This document shows, piece by piece, positions 1 through 13,200 of a stretch of DNA of 64,000 nt. This DNA comes from Bugulina stolonifera. Lineage: Eukaryota; Bryozoa; Gymnolaemata; Cheilostomatida; Bugulidae. A program made the translations under genes and the position numbers. Within the stretch, counting starts at the first letter, position 1. The number at the start of each line of letters is the position of its first letter. The notes beneath the pieces were generated by a model, which saw only the letters and a program-made list of their open reading frames with translations, did not search any database and was not told the DNA's origin. The stretch lies in assembly GCA_935421135.1 (NCBI GenBank), contig OW285192.1, forward strand, positions 13,781,501 through 13,845,500, given 5' to 3'.

Positions 1-102
1 AGTAGTAGTAGAGTATCTGTTGTTTTCTATAAGTAGTAGAACAACTGCTCGAAGCCGAAGATTGAAATAGTTCATCGCCAGTACGGAGATAACATCCTGC
101 TA

Positions 103-116
103 GAGCCACGCCCCCT
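103..116 (-). promoter_or_regulatory. GGCGTGG box facing left: likely promoter of a further family member outside the window
   Basis: Read on the minus strand this is a GGGGGCGTGGC box. It is followed by a tract (GGCGATGAACTATTTCAATC, about 95-60 on the plus strand) that resembles the tract after the ZFP-3 box (GGGCGTTGAATTATTC) and the ZFP-1 box (CGATGTTGAATCATTTC). No matching gene is in the window, so a minus-strand copy would lie to the left. Confidence 0.45.
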
Positions 117-129
117 TCGCAAACGGCTC

Positions 130-2429
130 GCACTACTAACCTGTTCAAACTATTACATGTATAATGTTTACTTCCACTAACTACAGAGTTAGTCTTCTTA
201 TCTTGTTAATCTATACACGAACATGAACATGTATGTGACGTTTGGGCCCCACCTTCCAGATCCTGGTAGCCAAACATGTGCTAGTCATCCTGTTATGAAT
301 CCTGTATCCTGTTATGAATGGGCCCATCACAGTCTTTATTTATGAGTGGTATAGTAATATGGATGTACCACGTGTTAATTCTGTGTTTGTCAGAAAAACG
401 TTTTTGTTTCACAGGCCCAAACATAAATGAACATAGCGTTGGTATGGTAGCAAATTTATTAGAAATGAACAAGCAAGACTTTATATACATAATATTTGTT
501 GTAGTATATCATCAGATGTGCTTCAACTCATGAGCGTCTATTTTAACATAGACACACTTCCAAGCACCTACATGTATGTATGTACTCGTACTATAAAATA
601 GTGCCTTATTTGCAAATAATGCCTTATTCATATTTTTCTACGAATTGCTGTCTATAAGAAAAAAATGGCTACTTTTACAGAGAGAGGTTAGACAACTTCA
701 TGAAATAATTTAGCTTCAGCTACAAATAACCATCTGTAGCAGAAAATATATTTCTTAATCATAGTATCAACTCAATCCCTGTTTATAATCAACTTACTCT
801 TTAGAATCAAAAATTATATTCAAGCAATTCCGAAAAATGGATCGAATTTCTATCATTAATGCTTGCAAGCAGAAAGCTTATCCAATCTAGATCTTCATTT
901 ACATGTAAATCATTCCAGACAGAAAGTAATGACTGCGACATTATAAGTGGCATTATCAGTAGCAGTGGTAGGCCCAGCATAACAATTGACAAAAGTTTAG
1001 AGCCAATTATCAAATATTTCTTATTGATCATAATCTAATATCAACATTACAGTTCAATTCAATAAGCATTTGAAAAGTCGCTGTAGATGCCGCCATTCAA
1101 AATATTGGCATAACTTGAATCTATTCTTTGATGCAGCTGTGAGCTTTTTTAAGATCGATATTTACCCAAATCTAATCTACTGGTTGGAGAGCTTGAATCT
1201 TGGAGCTCAGGTATGGGAGATTGGCTTTTAACAGGCTCACTCAGGATATTTGAAAGGGAATAATGCAGTGGTCTCAATATACACATCATTTCTGCAACTG
1301 ATATCCCATACTTTAGATGACACTAGAAACTTACAGAATAGCAATTTGGACTCTGGTTGCTTTTTGACTATTCTACAGTCTACTAATTTGCAAAATTTCC
1401 ATGTATATGTGATTTCTATATCGCACAAAAAATTAAATGTGCCCTAGATTGGGAGTGTCAAAAGTTGGAGATTTCTTAACAATGAATTACTAAAAAATGC
1501 ATACTGGGTAGCCAGCGATTATATAGGAAGGGCTACAACCAATATTATGAGCATTGATTGATTGATTCAAAATTCTAGTAAGCTAGTTTCAACCTGAAAT
1601 TAGTCTAGATTTCTATATTCTAGAAATAGGGGAAAAATTGTAGAAAAAATAGAAAATATCGCAGAATAAAATAACATGACTGTGTAATAATATAGTACTA
1701 TGTATATATGCATTGTACATGTCAAGTAATATACATATATAAGATTTAGCATTTTATTGGACATCATATTAATATTGTATTGTAGAAAAAGGGTTCACTT
1801 ACCTGCCAAGAATTTTTAAATATCATCTCCCAAGCTGCGAGTCATATCAGCATAAACAAGAGGTTAAACCTAAATTTATGTGGTTTTTTAATTAGTTTTT
1901 AATATGATTTAGAAATTTAAAGTCTGTCACAAAACTGGTTTTATATCTGTATGACATTGGGAACCTACAGTATACTATGCCACCACACAGGCAGATTGCG
2001 TATTTTACAGTACCCTGGAAACTCTGACAGGAAGGAGAATCAGGCAAAAGTCAACCGAGGTGTCTTAAGACTATTGCAGCCCATACAATGGCTATTGTGG
2101 CTCAAGAGAAGTTAATTTTCCCAATTTAATCAAGTGCCAACGTGAGTAGATATGAATTTATTTTTCTGTTGGGGTGTGGGGTAAGGGTGAACAACTTGCA
2201 AAATAAAAATAGGACAACTCATCATATATTACAGGCTCGTTGCATTACTTCTCTAGATGACAGATTTTATCACATATTTAGTGCATGCCTCCATATCAAG
2301 TACTGATGGAGATAAAATTGACTTTTGGAGATCAAGTGGGCTTACAATAATACAGGTACAATCACACTGTGTGTTTTGTATATAGTATGTACATGTATAT
2401 GGTATGTATTAGGCCGTGTATCAGTAATT
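130..2429. other. Intergenic, no gene seen
   Basis: AT-rich DNA with short frames only. An (AGT)n run lies at 1-12. A hydrophobic 74-codon minus-strand frame at 807-1031 has no splice or family support. Confidence 0.5.
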
Positions 2430-2880
2430 ATCACCTTGTCCAAGGCGACCAGCCATAAGGTGACCTGGGAAGGTTGCTAAACTTCCAATATCTATAAATC
2501 TTCATTGGAATGCATGATTAGTAGGCTGTCAAATGGTAGATTATCACAGATGGACCTGGCAGACATTGTGATAAATTATCCTACAGCTATAGGAGAGGAA
2601 GTTAACAGGATATTCTCAACCCTGCTGGGAATATTGCATGCCACCATGGATGAGTTCCCCCACTTCGTTCTGCCATTAGCATCCTCCTCGGTCGCACATG
2701 CTCTTTTCAAATCTTCTCTTACCACATCCCGAAATCTTCTCTTCGGCCTTCCCTTTCTTATTACTCCCGGTAGTTTCATGTCCATCACTCTATCCCCCAG
2801 ATAATTTCCATCCCTCCTTATCAGATAGCACATGCCCATACCATCTCAGTCTGCTCTCTCTGACTTTGCTGTACCCCTAA
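2430..2880 (-). mobile_element. Non-LTR retrotransposon 3'-end fragment (RTE/CR1-like), decayed
   Basis: On the minus strand, SRLRWYGHVL (about 2855-2825) is followed after a frameshift by RRDGNYLGDRVMDMKLPG and GRPKRRFRDVVREDL. That order (RWYGHV, then RGRPKxRW) is a classic C-terminal signature of non-LTR retrotransposon reverse transcriptases. The frame is broken and no upstream RT or endonuclease domain is present, so this is a 5'-truncated remnant. Confidence 0.7.
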
Positions 2881-3777
2881 TGTACATGCTTATACATACC
2901 TAATAAGGGATTAGTGTAGATCTACACATATTATTTACTATTATACTTATTAGATGGAGGATCAGAAACTAGAAACAACAGGCACATGCAGGTATAATAC
3001 TACTGTAAATGTGAATACATATGAAACTAAATAAAGTAGTGTATTTTGAGTCTCCCATAAATTAGTTCCTATTTTTATCCGTACCATTTGTATGATAATG
3101 CAGCTATGACTATGTGGCAATAATTGTCCCAGTAAAGACCAGGACTTCATTTTTATTTGGTTGCTTTGGGATTTAATCGCAGAATAAAAACACCCAAACT
3201 GTGAGATGTACATGTACATGGGCATATAAAAGATAAACATATACAAATCTGCTACAAAAAAAATTGAATTGGGTTGCAATTAATCTGTTGATATTTTACT
3301 AGAGTGTCTGCTGCTGTACATTAAGTTTCAAATTAACTGTAGGAAGACTATCTCATAAAACAAATTATATATTATTTATTATGCACATATAACATTATAA
3401 ACAACTCATTTACATGTATAATGTTATATGTGCGTAATAAATCCGATTTTGGATTATTATAAATATACAGTAAGACAGCATAGTATTATCATCAGTACAG
3501 TGTAGAATATGCACAGTGTACATGTCATTGTCCATTAAGTGTCCAACCATATACTGGTGGTAACAGCTAATTTGTGTTTCACTGATTATACAGTACACAC
3601 CCTACCAGCCTAACCATATACAAATTCACCTATTAGTGGTCTAGTCAATAATTTAGGTTAATAGCCTATAATAATTATATTAATGAAATAATTATAAACA
3701 ATGAGAAAACAATATAGTCACTTTGAGATGTTGCGTGTCCATTAGCACTTGTCTTTCTCTAACTAGCATAAATTCCA

Positions 3778-3818
3778 GGAGTTGTATTTCCATTGCAGGA
3801 TAAGGGAAATACAACTCC
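3778..3818. repeat. Perfect 14-bp inverted repeat (hairpin)
   Basis: Arms GGAGTTGTATTTCC (3778-3791) and GGAAATACAACTCC (3805-3818) enclose a 13-base loop. The outer part GGAGTTGT/ACAACTCC recurs as paired arms near 45.0 and 46.5 kb. Confidence 0.7.
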
Positions 3819-4185
3819 CAAAGGTTTATATTAAATTATACCCATTTGCCACATTGTAGAGTTATCCTCTCTTTCCATTTCCATCCTCTCTTTCCATTAT
3901 CCTCTCTTGTCCATTTTTTACTTTCTACTATATTATTCAGTTCAAAACAATTTCACAAGTTGCAGTTGTCTTCCCTTGTTCAAAACATTTTATACTTTTT
4001 TGAGTAGACAACTCCAGCCATTGTTGAGATGTCATTATCAGCAATGCTTTACCCCGAAATTTAAAAACTAACCACTAAGATTTTTGGCTTAGTACTATAT
4101 AATAGTCCATTTACTAGAAACATGCATTTGCATGTATTATAGTGACACTTCAGGCACAGACCAACTTGCTAGGCAATTTTCACAC

Positions 4186-4345
4186 ATCCATCACAGGGTC
4201 GCCAACACACGGAACTGGGCCGAAATAAAAATCCTCAACACCTAGGTGTATCGATGAGCTAGGGATGGTTTTCTCTGACCAAACAAAATCCCAGGCTAAT
4301 GGCCGTTTTGGTCGAGGCTGGGCAACAATCTTTGGATTTTTATTT
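4186..4345 (-). repeat. Dispersed repeat, related to 23300-23430
   Basis: On the plus strand, CACAGGGTCGCCAACACA, then CTGGGCC and a CGATGAG-TAGG-ATG-TTTT tract. The same ordered blocks appear in reverse at about 23425-23310. No terminal repeats could be fixed. An open frame over it is not considered a gene. Confidence 0.4.
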
Positions 4346-7300
4346 GTGACCCAGGTCGGTCCAAGAGGTCGCGAAGGCACTATTAGTGCCCTCATTTCGT
4401 CATGTACTTTGAACGAAAGCACACCAGAGTTGTCTTCTCTCCGCCTGCATTTATTGAGCATGTGAAAACTGGAAATAAAAAATAAGGCTCCTGTGACAGT
4501 ACATGGTGCAGGTACACTACAAAAGAAAGTGATACTTCATGTAGCCTGTCACATGCACATCGCTAAATAAAACGTCTTCCATCAAGAACCTTTTCTATGT
4601 AGGCCTACATGTACATAGTATGAATACATTGGTATGGTCATGAGATGTGTGTGGAGTGCTATGTGTTGGTAAATTGCGACAAAAACTGGAAAATTAGTGT
4701 TCCTGGTAGGAGACTGGTATGAAAGATAATTATAACATTCTGAGGTGTAGTTCCTGGTTGGCGACATCTGAATATTCATGAAGCTTAGAACTGTTTTATT
4801 TCTTAAAGAATTATTTTTTATAAGGAATCACGTCAAAGTTTTAATACAATTCCCTACAAAAAGTTGTTCTGTTGAATGTGTCACCAACTCTGAATCCAAC
4901 CCAGGTGTCAGCTGGAGTAAAGGTTTTTATACTCATCCTAGTCTTGACTATCACTTACCGAGCCTCATGATGCACCCTATTGTGATCTAACGGCCAAACC
5001 AAAAGCACCATTACCAATTATACTACATTAGGTTCTGCGCATTATTTAAGTGGATATGTTATACAAAAAACATCATATCCCAGCATTATTAAGGCTTCGA
5101 TATTTGCAAAAAAGGAGAAAAGTAAATTACAACAATGTCTGGTAATAATAAAGCTGTCAAGTGACTAATGATTTAGTTTTGTAGTCTAAATTCTTATTTG
5201 CATAATAAAGTTCCAGTGTTTTCTTTTAGTTCAAACTACTTTCTGGTGGGGGAGAAGTTGTAGCAACTTTAACTAGCTGAGCTCAGGCCAGCCCACTAAA
5301 AATGAAACAGTTGGCCTATTTGGCTATTTTTAACATTCGAATAATGAAGGCAATAATGTAGCCTGCTAGTCTCCTTTGGTATGCTGTTGAATTAAAAACC
5401 AGGCATTCACATTTCAGTGTTAGCTGTTAGGCACTAAATACTTTGGTCATCATATTATTTATTAGATTCAAGAAAAACAGAGACGGTTTAACTGACAATT
5501 CACATTTTTTGGTTTAACAGAAAGTTGGCCTCTCTTTCTACATGTATATTGCTTTTATCGATTTTGCTCTCTGGGTGCCAAAGATTTTCTTGAATCTCTA
5601 CAATCTTTATTATTTATAATTTGAGTTCAGTTGAAGGTGTACTCTATGACATCATCAGAGACTACCAGCTGCACTGTAAGTTGATGACATCATACTTGCC
5701 GATATTCCGATATACAGTTATACAGTCTAGTACTGTTGACTAGTTTGGTGCCATTTACATGTACTTACAATTCATTTACATAGGCTGCAGTGACAGAACT
5801 GATAAGTAGGCCTGCAATTCATGTAGTTGGCATATCTGTAAATCAATCTACATTTTTTTGTAATTGGAAAGGTGCACTCATCTAAAATTACTTAAATAAT
5901 TTATGCTCTATCATAAGCCATGCATATTATAACTAGGCGTTTCATGGAATTAATTAATAGAAGCTTATTGCAGTATTGAGCTACGATCTCCTCCCCTTTC
6001 CTGAAGACCTTCTCTGTACACATGTATGTGGGTCATCTATTTGACAACCTCACGTTAGTAAAAATTATGACTTCACACAACACTGAGCTAGTTAGTAGAG
6101 ATTCTCTATTAATTATTGTAGCCCAAACATGTGTGCATGTTGTTTATACAATGATGTATGCATGTGTGTACATGTGTATTAGTTATTAATCTGTTAGAAT
6201 GAGCGGCACTAGTAATGATAGTTGCAAATATTTTTTTATTTTAAGCAACATTAAATTCCTAATTTAGTTTTTTTCTATAAATTTTCAATTAGTTCATATA
6301 ACTACATGTATAAATAGTATTACGTTGTTTGTTCATCTTTGCCAGTGGAAACACGGATTGACATCCCAACTGCAAATCATTTATGGCATTTGGGAAAAAA
6401 TATTAGTCCCAGACTTTATTGTGTAATATAATACACCTGAACATAGACACTAAGCTGAAGATTAATGCTATAAGATTATAGTATAAGGTAAGTTGCAATC
6501 GTATATCCTTCGCGAAACAATAGGTACTACATTATTTTATTTATACGCAATTCTCTTCTTACGATTGTTTGTATTTGTTATCATTATTATTCAGGGAATT
6601 AGTATAGACTCTACAATAATGTACTTCTGCGTATAGTCTGAAATGGGAACTGTAAGTCGATTACTAAAAAAACCTGTAAAATGATGCACAATTTGCGTAC
6701 TTCCATAATCTGCTAAGCATTAGAAAATGGGGAAATAATATAAGTATAGGATGGTATTAAATATGCATAATATGTATTAGCTGCCATCAAAAGATATCTA
6801 TAAATCATAATTATTCTAGACAATTATTGCGTTTACATGTATATTTTGGTAGTGTAGATGATGGAGCAGGAAGACAAGTCATGATGGTAACATAACTCCC
6901 TTTTTGTAGAATAGTTGTACTTGTAGCTATGGGGAGAATTCAAGCGTCAAATCTAAAACTACAAGCAGCATCCTTCAATCAAATCGCATCCCAAATAAAA
7001 CAAATAAAATTGAGATGAAATAAAAACCAACAACTAAGTTCCCAATATTCCATGGTCATTTTACTGTCCATGTATGGCAGACCACATTCTGCTTATGAGG
7101 TATTTTGGAGAATGAAGTCCTGTGTGTGGGGTGCTATTTTACAGCGCTTTATTTGTTCCATTTTAATGGAACATGCAATCTTATGTTTCATACTTTACAG
7201 CTTTTTCCATGTAAACATGAGTTGACTTTTCTCATTATTCAAATTGGAGACTGAGGGAAATAGCAACTGCAGTTCCAGTCTAGCAGTATTGTCGGAAGAA

Positions 7301-9140
7301 ACTTTAGTTACCCAATTACACTGCACCATGTACCAATTCATTTTTATAGCAACGTGTTGCGTTTTCTTTTTTGAATGAATGAATTGTGAAGAGAGAAAAT
7401 ATTTATCAAGCATAAAACTGCTGACCAAATTGTTTGAGTGACTTTCAATGAAGATATATATGAACCATCAATAACACCACCTGCAGGAACTTTGTCTGAA
7501 GTCACATGTGTAATACACTTTACCTTATGGTAGCAATCTCAAAATTAGCCACCAATAACACAGTAGCTCATATGACATCATCAAAGCAATTGGTTTATAG
7601 TTACTAGCTGAGGCAAGAAGATGTCATATCCAAGATTGTACAAAACAAATTCTTTACCGGGCGACTCAAGTTCAAACACAGCCTCAGATCCACACAAATT
7701 ATATGGCTACACAATGTGCAATCCAAATAACTAATACGATAATTAATACGTCCCCTACTTTACATGCAGGAAATAACATTCTTAGTCTTAGATAAATGAT
7801 GTAGGTTATATCCTTGTCCTGGTCCTAGATGATTGATAATAGGTTATAGATCAGCCTAAAATTAATTACCCATGTACATGTACATTGCAATACATTGGAA
7901 TTTACAGGCTACACAAACCCCTTCACAAACACCCTGACCAGTTTTTTGCATTAATCTTTCAAGACTGGTCAAACAACTTATAGCCTACATGGATATTCTT
8001 GGTATCCAATGCTCTTGCTGCAATAGTTTGTGGTGTTTTCTTGCAACTTACCGGACAGGTGTTCAGTTTATGCTGTCACTGTTTCTGCTATGATAATCTT
8101 TGAATGACTTGCATCCTGTTCACATTGCCCTAACCTGTTGGACATATACAACATGGGTTGTCCAATGTTGTAGACCAACATGAGTATGAGCCACCACTAT
8201 GACTAACTCTTTTATTTGTTAAACAATGTAATGAAACAAATGAATATTAAAATGAAAGACTTTATTTTTCAGAACAGTTAAAAAATTGTCGTTAAGGAAG
8301 TCACTCTGCCATTGCTTCCTTGTCCAATCATTGACAGCTAGCATTAACCAATTGCAGGTGAGTACTCGTTTCACAGACCAATCACAGCCTGAGGAATGAT
8401 TGCCGATACAACACATTTTGATGCTGAATAAACGACAATGAAACTACAGGTACGTTTCAGCTTCAGCGATTTCGTCGGAGTTGTCGTTTCACATTTCGTT
8501 GGAGCTTTTGCGCTCGTGTGACTAGTCCTTTACAGTGAGGAGCCTGATATCAGAGTTCAAGAGCGATATTCACATTGCTAATGATTTGTCGCAGGCATTT
8601 GTATTGTACATGTATATATCCTTGTAGTTATCTACGTTTTCATGTGGATTGTACATTTGTATATTGTGCATGTATATAGATCTGCATTTTATGTGTACAA
8701 TATTAAGTGTACATGACCAGTATTCATCGTGCTGTACATAGGTCTATATTTGCTCCAGTATTAATAACGTGCTTATATGCATTGTTTGCTCTAGCATTAA
8801 ATATTACTATTTTCACTTTCCATGCAAATTTTTATTTCGAAATTGTTCCTGATTTGGGCAAAAGTAATAGTGATAGGCTGCTAAAAATATGTAACATAGG
8901 TGCTAAGCCATACGGCTTTAAAATAGGCAACTATTTTATTATTATACATGAGTTGGAGAGCCCAGCAGAAACAGGATGCTAGGGCCTCTTCAATTAATCA
9001 CTCGACAGAGATCCTGTATCATGGGTAGATGTTCATAATTTACTAGGAACAGCAATCTGTGTAATGTTGGAATGATAGCGCAATGAGCACAATTATCTGA
9101 GTTTTAGTTAGTCTACTACTACTACTAGCTACATGAAATG

Positions 9141-9157
9141 GAGGCGTGGCTAGTGCA
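9141..9157 (+). promoter_or_regulatory. Family promoter box of ZFP-1
   Basis: GAGGCGTGGCTAGTGC, identical over 16 bases to the ZFP-2 box. It lies 1.06 kb before the start codon and is followed by CGATGTTGAATCATTTC. A donor-like GGTAAATAG occurs near 9304, consistent with a non-coding first exon. The core resembles CACGCC-type sites bound by KLF/Sp factors; that reading is inference. Confidence 0.6.
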
Positions 9158-10210
9158 TGACATCTCTGAACCGATGTTGAATCATTTCATTCTGTGGTCA
9201 GAGGTACAGGTGTATGCAACGATTTACTGGTCGAAAGGAAGGAAGAAATTCTACTAGCGTGTAGGAGTGATTTATCACGTTAGTTCAGACAACACATTCA
9301 AACGGTAAATAGCTTATTTTTTGTTTTCATTCACTCTACATTATATATGTTTGTTTGGCTTTTATGTGCTTGCAACCATCTTGGAAGTATCATCATGTTG
9401 TGTGTCTATAGATACCATTAAATATCATCAAATGCAGAAGAGCACAGATATCTAGAGAATAATACTCTTTGAGTCTTCGTTGAGGTCAAAGCAAGCCAGC
9501 AGCTCAAATCGGTATGGAGATAAGAAAAATAGTGCTAGATATTCAAACAAGCCATTCTCCTCAAAACTGCTTGGTTTTAGTCATCGCACTAGGTCTTTCA
9601 CAGAGTGACCCTGTGATGTCAAGGTAGAGGAGTAAAAACTAGTTAACTGCATCATTCTGGATACATTCAGTGACTTACTCTTTGGCTAATTGCTTCAATA
9701 ACAACAGCATTTACATTTTTAAATCTAGAAAATCAGAATACATTTTCATCTCCCAAAATATGTATATAAAGCAGTGGGAGATTATTACCAACATTGTATG
9801 TACCACCACATGTATGTATTATAGTCAGTCCGCATAATACTATGTTGATGATATCAACCCAATGAGTATTGATGCAAGGAGCGGAGCAATAATAACCATG
9901 TACCATATCCTGGTTATTTAATATAATGTTTCGAATAGATAGCCACATGTAGTTTATGTAGACATATATGCTGATATATACATGTACACGCATGTCCATG
10001 ATTGTAAGATCTAGATAATCATTGTTCATCTCTGAGGGTTTATAAAACTCATTTTGCTTAGCAGATCTAATGGATAGGTAAACATGTTTCAAGCGATGTA
10101 CAGCTGCTTTATCTGAATGCTCTGTTTCAAATTGTGTGTGATGCAGTATTTATTTATCATAAATATATTACAATAAAATAATTGTCAATATTCTGTAGAA
10201 ATTTTAAAAG

Positions 10211-13200
10211 ATGGACACCATGAAGCACCTGTCAGAGAAAGATGCTGGGTCACTGCTTAGAGCTATCCATACTGGACACGTGCCAACTATCATTCAGACA
10301 ATGCTTTCTCTGGATCAACTCTCTGTCACTCTAAAATATGAAGTTCAAAATCCACCAGCTATTAACTACATCTCAACTACATCAATCACTAAGCATTTTC
10401 AAGACGGCGCTTCAGCTCAAGATTTACATTATTGTGGCATTTCTGACTCTCCTCTGTCAGAACTATGTGAAAGTAAAGCAATAGCTCGGCTCACCTCTCA
10501 ACACTATGCAGACTGTTTACATGTAAGTAGGGGCTGGTCCGATATAATAATTGGGCCAAATCAGCCCATTTCATTTGTTATAATATATAAATAAAATTAG
10601 TGTGACAATTATGTGGTACATCAGTATTTAGTAAGAGCTAGTGCACACTGTACATGCACATGCACACTGTACATGTACATGCACACTGTACATGTACATG
10701 CACACTGTACATGTACATGCACACTGTACATGTACATGCACACTGTACATGTACATGCACATGTTAATTTTGAATTTTCATTTCACTGTGTGAAAATACT
10801 GCACTGAATTTTTATTAATAGTTTAACATGAGTTTGTAGAAATGCCTTAGTTAAATTGAATTTGTGAAAAAAATTGAGTTTCTGCAGAAATCAAAGAGGC
10901 TGGGAAAAATAATTTTGCTATAGTACTTGCAGTGTAACTTTAACAGTAACCTAGTAGCCAGGGAGACATGCATTAACCGAAGACTTCCAAACACCTCTCG
11001 GAAATAAATCAACCTGTTTGCGATTCACTCAACTGCATGCAAGACACAGCTGCATATTTATTTTGTTCCAGAAAGCTCTCTCATTAGACACAAGCTATCA
11101 ATCCAAATTGGAACAGTTTAATGACAAAGCTATTGATCTCTCACTCAAGAAAAGCACCTACTTACCAACTGAGGTAGGCTGGTACTCTCTTGTTGGTCCC
11201 CTAAACATGCCTTTCTTGGACATCTTTTTTGTGATATACATGTGGGTTGGTTTAAAGTGTGGCAAAACTATAAACTTTATATGATCAATTGTCTGCATCC
11301 ACGCTCTGCACTCATATTTGAACTATATTGTATAGCCTATGCTTTCAATGTAATACTGCACCTTCAAGTCAAATATAAAAAGTAAGTAAAATGCATGTTT
11401 ATAATTTCATAAAATTTATATTTTATAGTCAGAACAAAAATTAAGTCAGAAGAATGGAGTACCGGAAGAACTCTGTTCTAGAAGCCACAGGTATATACAT
11501 GTATATTCAATGCACTGAACAAACTTACATAAAATTCTGAACAATATACATGTAGCTGCTGTTACCTCTGATGGAATCATGCATTGCCCATTTGAAATAA
11601 ATTCTCACACACCTGCGACAGTGTACTGACATGTTTGCGTGTTATCATCAACCCCATTCATATACATGGCGTGTTTTGTATCTGTGTTACCAGCAAAGAA
11701 ATTTAGATTTTAAATATGTAAAAGTCAGTTTTTATCTACTTAACTGCTCCCTTAGAGCTTGTTTTATAGATATAGTGTGCAGACAAGCAATAGTAGATTG
11801 TTTATGCACCTGTAGGTAGGTACATTTAGATTAGTACTTATTAGTGCCTCGGTTAGCTCTCTAGGTAAATTTATTGATCCATGGAATGGGAGAGAGAGAG
11901 GGAGAGAGAGAAACAGTTAGTAAATGTTTCTCTAGGGCAATATGGAACCTAAAATGCTGGTAGATAAACTGAAACCATACAAACTGAATTACAAGTGAGG
12001 TCATACTAGTAGTAGTTAATCCACATTGTATGTATACATAATGGTACAGTATTAAGTCCTCTCACTTAATACCAGCTATTTCAAAGCACAGATTCTACAG
12101 TAAGCCCTTTGAATGATTGCATTACAAGTAAGATTAAGTAGCTACAATTCAATCAAGGTTTAATGTAAGGTGGATATAGATATACATGTACTTGACATTC
12201 TTTGAACAAACTTTTGCTGACCAAAATTTGATCTCTAACCTAGGTTCTATAGAATATCAATTGTACCAAGATGCAGTGGTGTTGAATGCTCTATACGAAT
12301 GGGTTAATTATGCTTCCTTTTAGAGAATTGCCAACTCCAATGAATATTTGTATGAGAAAGGAGACAAGCTATGTACACACACATCCTGGTTTGTGTGCAA
12401 CAACCGATCAGAACAATAATCAACTCGACCCAAGCCCAGTGAGTAGGGATATTGATATATATTGCATAATATCATTCAGGGTCGCAAGAACCCATGGAGC
12501 AAGGTTCACATTTTTCACTCAAAAAAATTTGTCTTGCTTAAACACAAGCTTTAACTGTACAATAAAACTACCCTTTCTGTTTAATTCAATAAAATCAAAG
12601 CGAACTTCCTGACGAGCAGACAGTGAACCAGTTTATTTTGAGAAACTGTAGATACAATTCTAAACTATAAGCATATCCTAATTTAACTTTGATCGAGTAA
12701 CTCAGGCTACCAGTTTCTGTGCCCACTTTCTGTGATAGTTCTAAACCAACGCTGTACCCTATGCTATATCAGTTGCCCCTCAAAGAAAAATAGTTGTTGT
12801 AGTCTCACCGACACCATTGAAGATCCTGGTGCAAAAAGCTATGAAGGCTTACCATATGTTCTGCTAGGAAACATAGCAGTGATACTGTAACTATTATAAA
12901 TTCTTGCCTTATGGTTATAATTAGTACATTCATGGTCAAATTTTAGACCACACAACATATAAAATAGTCCCATGAAATACCTGAATGTTTAATTTTCAGA
13001 TTTCAAATTATTTGCAGATTTTTCATGTCTTGGAAATTGCAGCATTGCATTCCAATCAAGCAGTGTCAGGTTTGATTTCTGTAAGCGTCTAAGTAAAACA
13101 AAAACTATTTTTTCACACGCATGTATGAATATGATAAAAGAAATGAGTTGCGTGGGTCAGACTATAATCTGTGTCAACTAATTCTCATTCAGGCAAAGAA

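Larger units (their letters stand above)
2890..9130. other. Intergenic, mostly featureless
   Basis: Apart from the repeats listed separately I see no gene. Around 8325-8395 there are three CCAAT-type boxes followed by a stretch less AT-rich than its surroundings (8440-8540), which could be a promoter for something not recognised. Confidence 0.4.

Noticed and set aside
4180..4461. 93-codon minus-strand frame
   Set aside because: It falls on a dispersed repeat that also occurs near 23.4 kb, where the frame is not kept.
9733..10092. 119-codon minus-strand frame
   Set aside because: It overlaps the probable 5' UTR intron of ZFP-1, has a low-complexity Tyr/Ile-rich translation and no family match.
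10613..10807. 64-codon plus-strand frame rich in His, Thr, Cys and Tyr
   Set aside because: It is the 19-bp tandem repeat read through; the repeated peptide has no independent support.
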